NCBI GenBank assembly: GCA_020438595.1
Contig: JAGQUI010000091.1
Coordinates: forward strand, 1 to 8,896
Length of the DNA stretch: 8,896 bases
Reading direction: 5' to 3'
Source: Propionibacteriaceae bacterium
GTDB taxonomy: Bacteria > Actinomycetota > Actinomycetes > Propionibacteriales > Propionibacteriaceae
Numbering within the stretch: the first letter of the stretch is position 1; each line of letters begins with the position of its first letter. Shown here piece by piece: positions 5,694 through 8,896 of this stretch. Under the pieces are notes generated by a model. The model did not search any database, had not been told where the DNA came from, and saw only the letters and a list, made by a program, of their open reading frames with translations. The translations under genes and the position numbers were made by a program.

Positions 5694-6514
5694 GCCTGCC
5701 GCACCCGCTCACCGGCCAGGGCTTCGCCTCGCCCGTCCCGCCCGGCTCGGGCTGGCCCGACGACCCCGGCGCGCCCACCACACCCGTCGCACGGACGCCC
5801 GCCGAGGTCGTCCGCCTGGCCGACAGCAGCAACCTCGCCGAGCTGGACGCGAGGGTCAGCGTCTGCCGCGCCTGCCCCCGGCTGGTCGCCTGGCGCGAGG
5901 ACGTGGCGCGGGACAAGCGCGCGTCCTTCGCCGGCGAGCCCTACTGGGGGCGGCCGATCGCGGGCTGGGGCGACCCTGAGGCGTGGCTCGTCGTGCTGGG
6001 GCTCGCGCCCGCGGCGCACGGCGGCAACCGGACCGGCCGGGTGTTCACCGGAGACCGCAGCGGCGACTGGCTGTTCGCGGCACTGCACCGCGCCGGTCTG
6101 GCCGAGCTGCCCACGTCCGTCCACTCCGGGGACGGGCAGCGGCTCACCGGCGCCCGGATCGTCGCGGCGGTGCGCTGCGCGCCACCGGCCAACCGGCCCA
6201 CCACCACCGAACGGGACACCTGCGCGCCGTGGCTGGCCGCCGAGCTGGCGCTGTTGCCGAACGCCCGGGTCGTGCTCTGCCTGGGCGGCTTCGCCTGGGA
6301 CGCCGCGCTGCGCCAGCTCGCCGCCGCGGGAGCGCCCGTGCCGCGGCCCAGGCCCGGCTTCGGGCACGGGGCTGTCGCGACGGTCGGCGGCCTTGCGCTG
6401 CTCGGCTCGTACCACCCCAGCCAGCAGAACACGTTCACCGGGAAGCTCACCGTGCAGATGCTGGACGACGTGTTCGCGACCGCCCGCGAACTCGCCGGAC
6501 GCGGCACCCGCTGA
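5690..6514 (+). CDS. Family 5 uracil-DNA glycosylase (UDGb type, 4Fe-4S)
   Basis: The 274-aa protein has four cysteines placed as in 4Fe-4S glycosylases of families 4 and 5: C59 and C62 in VCRACPRL, C163 in AAVRCAPP and C178 in RDTCAPW. The active-site motif [19 protein letters not shown] (104-122) and the second motif [12 protein letters not shown] (240-251) are those of family 5 (UDGb). This family lacks the usual polar catalytic residue in motif 1 and is known to remove uracil and other deaminated bases, including hypoxanthine. About 45 residues precede the core, slightly long for the family. The start ATG overlaps the atl stop (ATGA, 5690-5693). The pairing suggests joint handling of alkylated and deaminated DNA, an inference from gene order. 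No clear terminator follows. Confidence 0.92.
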   Translation: MSLPHPLTGQGFASPVPPGSGWPDDPGAPTTPVARTPAEVVRLADSSNLAELDARVSVCRACPRLVAWREDVARDKRASFAGEPYWGRPIAGWGDPEAWLVVLGLAPAAHGGNRTGRVFTGDRSGDWLFAALHRAGLAELPTSVHSGDGQRLTGARIVAAVRCAPPANRPTTTERDTCAPWLAAELALLPNARVVLCLGGFAWDAALRQLAAAGAPVPRPRPGFGHGAVATVGGLALLGSYHPSQQNTFTGKLTVQMLDDVFATARELAGRGTR

Positions 6515-6553
6515 GCAGGGTCTTTCGATTTGGGGCGGGCGTGCCCGGTGAGG

Positions 6554-6559
6554 TAGTGT
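6554..6559 (+). promoter_or_regulatory. Possible -10 element for the tRNA-Thr / tRNA-Met / rpmG unit
   Basis: TAGTGT fits TANNNT and lies 13 nt before the tRNA-Thr 5' end. The -35 region is unclear; TTTGGG at 6529-6534 with a 19-nt spacer is only a weak candidate. Confidence 0.4.
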
Positions 6560-6572
6560 CATCCCCCGTCCG

Positions 6573-6645
6573 GCCCCTATAGCTCAGTCGGCAGAGCGTC
6601 TCCATGGTAAGGAGAAGGTCTGCGGTTCGATTCCGCATGGGGGCT
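6573..6645 (+). tRNA. tRNA-Thr (anticodon GGT)
   Basis: The acceptor GCCCCTA (6573-6579) pairs with TGGGGGC (6638-6644) with one G-T pair; T6645 is the discriminator. The anticodon stem TCTCC/GGAGA encloses ATGGTAA, with GGT at 6606-6608. The TpsiC arm is TGCGG-TTCGATT-CCGCA. CCA is not encoded. Confidence 0.96.
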
Positions 6646-6668
6646 CTGCGTCCGGAAAGACGGAGTTA

Positions 6669-6705
6669 CCGCCCGTCGCGCCAGGCACCCCTGGAATCCG
6701 GGCGG
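6669..6705 (+). other. Nested stem-loop between tRNA-Thr and tRNA-Met
   Basis: An outer stem CCGCCCG (6669-6675) / CGGGCGG (6699-6705) encloses an inner stem CCAGG (6681-6685) / CCTGG (6690-6694). It ends one base before the tRNA-Met 5' end. It could guide processing of the joint transcript; there is no T-run for termination. Confidence 0.4.
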
Positions 6706-6706
6706 G

Positions 6707-6782
6707 GGCGGGATAGCTCAGGCGGTAGAGCAAGCGGCTCATAATCGCTGTGTCGCGGGTTCAAGTCCCGCTCCCGCTACCA
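6707..6782 (+). tRNA. tRNA-Met (anticodon CAT), elongator type, CCA encoded
   Basis: The acceptor GGCGGGA (6707-6713) pairs with TCCCGCT (6772-6778) with a G-T first pair; A6779 is the discriminator and CCA follows at 6780-6782. The anticodon CAT is at 6740-6742 in CTCATAA. The stem AGCGG/TCGCT lacks the three G-C pairs of initiator tRNA, so it is the elongator. tRNA-Ile with modified CAT is possible in principle, but the position before rpmG is the usual place of tRNA-Met in Actinobacteria. Confidence 0.92.
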
Positions 6783-6817
6783 GGAGCGAGCAGTGCTACG
6801 TAGGAAAAGAGGAAGCG

Positions 6818-6988
6818 ATGGCCAAGAAGGCAGCCGACGTCCGGCCGAAGATCACCTTGGCGTGCACGCAGTGCAAGGAGCGCAACTACATCACCAAGAA
6901 GAACCGGCGTAACGACCCGGACCGGATGGAGCTGAAGAAGTTCTGCCCGAAGTGCCACGCGCACACCGCGCACCGCGAGACCCGCTGA
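6818..6988 (+). CDS. rpmG: 50S ribosomal protein L33, zinc-binding form
   Basis: The 56-aa protein [20 protein letters not shown]... has two CxxC pairs (C16/C19 and C43/C46) that make the zinc ribbon of the C+ form of bL33. [24 protein letters not shown] is the conserved core region (residues 23-46), and length is normal. L33 sits near the E site of the large ribosomal subunit. A ribosome binding site GAGGA (6809-6813) precedes the ATG. The gene begins 35 bp after tRNA-Met and is probably transcribed with the two tRNAs. A hairpin follows at 7006. Since this form needs zinc, some Actinobacteria also keep a cysteine-free copy elsewhere; none is in this window. Confidence 0.97.
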   Translation: MAKKAADVRPKITLACTQCKERNYITKKNRRNDPDRMELKKFCPKCHAHTAHRETR

Positions 6989-7005
6989 CCTGACCAACGC
7001 TCGCC

Positions 7006-7032
7006 GAGCCGCCCGCCTGCTGCGGGCGGCTC
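7006..7032 (+). terminator. Hairpin after rpmG, possible terminator
   Basis: GAGCCGCCCGC (7006-7016) and GCGGGCGGCTC (7022-7032) form a perfect 11-bp stem with a 5-nt loop, 17 nt after the rpmG stop. No T-run follows, which is common in high-GC Actinobacteria but makes termination less certain. Confidence 0.6.
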
Positions 7033-7056
7033 TGCTGCGTCCCGGGGAGCGCCCGC

Positions 7057-7062
7057 TAGCCT
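7057..7062 (+). promoter_or_regulatory. Likely -10 element for hadA, leaderless transcript
   Basis: TAGCCT fits TANNNT and is followed by 6 nt and the ATG at 7069. Transcription would begin at or beside the A of the ATG. This favours ATG 7069 over the GTG at 7063 and explains the absence of a nearby ribosome binding site. Confidence 0.5.
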
Positions 7063-7068
7063 GTGCAC

Positions 7069-7497
7069 ATGCCGATCAGCGAAGACCACGTCGGGCGCAG
7101 CTACCCGGCCACAGCCCCGTACGAGGTGAGCCGGGCGAAGATCGCCGAGTTCGCCGCAGCCCTCGGTGACGCCGACAACCCTGCCTACGCCGGCGACGCT
7201 CCCGTCGCCCCGCCCACGTTCGCGGTGGTGCTCGCCTCCGCGGGCTGGGACGCCATGTTCGCCGACCCCGAGCTCGGCCTGAGCCTGAGCCGCACCGTCC
7301 ACGTCGACCAGAAGTTCACCTGGCAGCGCCCGCTGCGCGCAGGGGACGAGGTCACCGCCACGCTCACCATCGAGAAGGTCCGGGCCAGGGGAGCGACCGC
7401 GATCATCGGCATCGCCGTCGCGCTGTCCACCACGTCCGGTGAGGCGCTGTGCACCGCCGCGTCCACCCTGATGCACACGAACGAGGAGGCGGCATGA
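7069..7497 (+). CDS. hadA: (3R)-hydroxyacyl-ACP dehydratase subunit HadA-like (MaoC/hotdog, UPF0336)
   Basis: The 142-aa protein begins with MPISEDHVGRSYPATAPYEVSRAKI and has the hot-dog helix FAAALGDADNPAYAGDAPVAPPTF, then VHVDQKFTWQRPLRAGDEVTATLTI. These match the non-catalytic HadA subunit. Where the catalytic partner has D-x-N-P-x-H, this protein has DADNPAY, with Tyr in place of the catalytic His, as known for HadA. It should bind the acyl chain in a HadA-HadB heterodimer of type II fatty-acid synthesis. In mycobacteria this serves mycolate elongation; in an organism without mycolates it would serve general fatty-acid elongation. The stop overlaps the hadB start (ATGA). The start at 7069 is preferred because of the -10 position. 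Confidence 0.9.
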   Translation: MPISEDHVGRSYPATAPYEVSRAKIAEFAAALGDADNPAYAGDAPVAPPTFAVVLASAGWDAMFADPELGLSLSRTVHVDQKFTWQRPLRAGDEVTATLTIEKVRARGATAIIGIAVALSTTSGEALCTAASTLMHTNEEAA

Positions 7498-7904
7498 GCG
7501 CCCTGGCAGCCGAGGTCGGGCAGGTGCTGCCCGGCTTCTCCCGCACCCTCCAGCGGGCCGACCTGGTCCGCTACGCCGGGGCGTCCGGCGACTTCAACCC
7601 GATCCACTGGTCCGACGGTGCGGCCGCCGCGCTGGGCCTGCCCGACGTGATCGCCCACGGCATGCTCACCATGGGCACCGCGCTGCGGGTGGTCACCGAC
7701 TGGTGCGGCGACCCGGGCCGGGTGCGCAGCTACTCCGTCCGGTTCACCAAGCCGGTGGTCGTGCCCGCCGACGGCGGCGCGGTCGTGCAGTTCGGCGGCA
7801 CGGTGACCAGGGTCGAGGACGGCGTGGCGGTCGTGAGCATCGAGGCCACCTGCGACGAGGTGAAGGTGCTCGGCGCCGCCACCGCAGAGGTGCTCCTTGG
7901 CTGA
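7494..7904 (+). CDS. hadB: (3R)-hydroxyacyl-ACP dehydratase catalytic subunit HadB-like (MaoC hydratase)
   Basis: The 136-aa protein carries the R-hydratase motif YAGASGDFNPIHWSD (27-41), with D33 and H38 spaced as the catalytic dyad of HadB, then GLPDVIAHGMLTMG (48-61). YSVRFTKPVVVPADG forms the following strands. With HadA it should dehydrate 3-hydroxyacyl-ACP during chain elongation. The ATG overlaps the hadA stop and follows a strong ribosome binding site, GAGGAGG at 7483-7489. The gene after it is murB, so the HadC alternative subunit found next to HadB in mycobacteria is absent from this position. Confidence 0.93.
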   Translation: MSALAAEVGQVLPGFSRTLQRADLVRYAGASGDFNPIHWSDGAAAALGLPDVIAHGMLTMGTALRVVTDWCGDPGRVRSYSVRFTKPVVVPADGGAVVQFGGTVTRVEDGVAVVSIEATCDEVKVLGAATAEVLLG

Positions 7905-8896
7905 GCGGCTCGCCGACCACACCACGCTGCGGATCGGCGGTCCGGCGAAGACCTGGCTCGAGCCGGAGACCGAGGCCGACCTGATCGACGTCGTGCGTAC
8001 CGCGGACGAGGCCGGCGAGCCGCTGCTCGTGCTCGGCGGCGGCTCCAACGTGGTCGTCGCGGACGCCGGGTTCGACGGCACCGTCGTGCACACCGGCGCG
8101 CTGCGCGGCGTCCACACCGACGACGTCGCGGCCTGCTCGGGAGCGTTCATGACCGTCGCCGCGGGCGAGCCGTGGGACGCCTTCGTCGCGACCACGATCG
8201 GCACCCGCCAGGTCGGCGTCGAGGCGCTGTCCGGCATTCCCGGCCTGGTCGGGGCCACCCCGATCCAGAACGTCGGCGCGTACGGCCAGGAGGTGTCCCA
8301 GACCATCGCGCGGGTGCGCGTCTACGACCGCGAGGAGCGGCGCGTGGTCACCCGCAGCGCCGTCGAGTGCCACTTCGGCTACCGCACCTCGCTGTTCAAG
8401 GCGTTCCCGGACCGGTTCGTGGTGCTCACCGTGAGCTTCCAGTTCCGGCTCGGCACGCTGTCCGCGCCGGTCCGGTACGCCGAGCTCGCCCGCACGCTCG
8501 GCATCGAGCCGGGGGAGCGGGCCCCGATGACCGAGGTCCGCGAGGCGGTGCTCGCGCTGCGCCGCGGCAAGGGCATGGTCGTCGATCCCGACGACCGGGA
8601 CACCTGGAGCGCCGGCAGCTTCTTCACCAACCCGGTGGTCGAGGCCGCCGTCGCCGACGCGCTGCCCGCCGAGGCGCCGCGGTACCCGCAGCCGGACGGG
8701 CGGACCAAGACCAGCGCCGCGTGGCTGATCGAGCACGCGGGCTACAGCCGTGGCTTCGGCCCCGGCCTGGCCCGGCTGTCCACCCGGCACACCCTCGCGA
8801 TCACCAACCGTGGCGGCGCCACGGCCGCGGACGTGCTGGCGCTGGCCCGCGAGATCCGCGACGGGGTGGAACACGCCTACGGCGTCCGGCTCGTGC
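7897..8896 (+). CDS. murB: UDP-N-acetylenolpyruvoylglucosamine reductase, C-terminus cut by window end
   Basis: The visible 333 codons hold nearly the whole enzyme, which reduces enolpyruvyl-UDP-GlcNAc to UDP-MurNAc with NADPH and FAD at the start of peptidoglycan synthesis. Seen in order: TLRIGGPA (10-17), the FAD-binding LVLGGGSNVVVAD (44-56), GVEALSGIPGLVGATPIQN followed by VGAYGQEV (107-133), FGYRTSLFK (160-168) and SAGSFFTNPV (238-247), where S241 is the expected proton donor. The motif TPIQNVGAYG and the segment after FGYR resemble E. coli-type (type I) MurB. The last conserved Glu lies just past the window. I chose TTG 7897: it is in frame, directly before AERLADHTTLR, and follows AGAGG (7886-7890) at 6 nt. 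It overlaps the hadB end by 8 nt, so translation is likely coupled. Confidence 0.93.
   Translation, partial: MAERLADHTTLRIGGPAKTWLEPETEADLIDVVRTADEAGEPLLVLGGGSNVVVADAGFDGTVVHTGALRGVHTDDVAACSGAFMTVAAGEPWDAFVATTIGTRQVGVEALSGIPGLVGATPIQNVGAYGQEVSQTIARVRVYDREERRVVTRSAVECHFGYRTSLFKAFPDRFVVLTVSFQFRLGTLSAPVRYAELARTLGIEPGERAPMTEVREAVLALRRGKGMVVDPDDRDTWSAGSFFTNPVVEAAVADALPAEAPRYPQPDGRTKTSAAWLIEHAGYSRGFGPGLARLSTRHTLAITNRGGATAADVLALAREIRDGVEHAYGVRLV

Noticed and set aside
7063..7068. GTG at 7063 as the hadA start
   Set aside because: It is in frame but lies only 1 nt after the -10-like hexamer; the ATG at 7069 has the right spacing and matches the usual MPI... N-terminus.
7185..8874. Long minus-strand frames opposite hadA, hadB and murB
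   Set aside because: Antisense shadows of three well-supported genes; composition is not protein-like.
1..8896. CRISPR array, insertion sequence, prophage or biosynthetic cluster
   Set aside because: No spaced repeats, transposase, integrase, phage structural or assembly-line genes are seen; most genes are housekeeping.

Overview
The window is chromosomal DNA from a very GC-rich actinobacterium. The tRNA-Thr / tRNA-Met / rpmG / hadA / hadB / murB order is typical of the Actinobacteria, and codon use, short gene overlaps (ATGA, TGATG) and weak -35 elements fit. Placement near the Pseudonocardiales is an inference from gene order and protein style, not shown by the sequence.

Region 1 (1-2642): the 3' end of a 3-hydroxyisobutyryl-CoA hydrolase-like gene on the + strand converges with, and overlaps, a leftward set: yajQ-like gene, D-threonine aldolase/D-serine dehydratase-like PLP enzyme, exonuclease III. 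The yajQ reading frame is broken by an 8-nt near-tandem duplication. As a result its 5' half reads without a stop into the PLP-enzyme gene.

Region 2 (2643-3804): a single rightward gene encodes an AbiEi-like winged-helix N-terminus joined to a DUF559/Vsr-like PD-(D/E)XK nuclease domain. Its surroundings are the most unusual part of the window. A long-looped inverted repeat (16-nt arms, 42-nt loop) lies upstream, and a diverged copy of the same structure (16-nt arms, 41-nt loop) lies downstream and supplies the stop codon. The two copies are about 1000 bp apart. Two DnaA-box-like TTNTCCACAG sequences lie in and beside the upstream copy, and a perfect 8-bp inverted repeat covers the start codon.

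Region 3 (3805-5325): tRNA-Tyr with a strong intrinsic terminator, convergent with fumC (class II fumarase, TCA cycle).

Region 4 (5397-6514): a two-gene DNA-repair operon, divergent from fumC: an alkyltransferase-like protein with Trp in place of the catalytic Cys, translationally coupled to a family 5 uracil-DNA glycosylase.

Region 5 (6573-8896): tRNA-Thr(GGT), tRNA-Met(CAT), ribosomal protein L33, the two subunits of a HadAB-type 3-hydroxyacyl-ACP dehydratase, and MurB, which runs off the window. These are housekeeping functions in translation, fatty-acid elongation and peptidoglycan synthesis. Two genes (atl, hadA) have a TANNNT -10 hexamer exactly 6 nt before the ATG, the geometry of leaderless transcripts; yajQ and the nuclease gene show weaker versions at the same spacing. 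No stretch longer than 300 bases lacks a gene.
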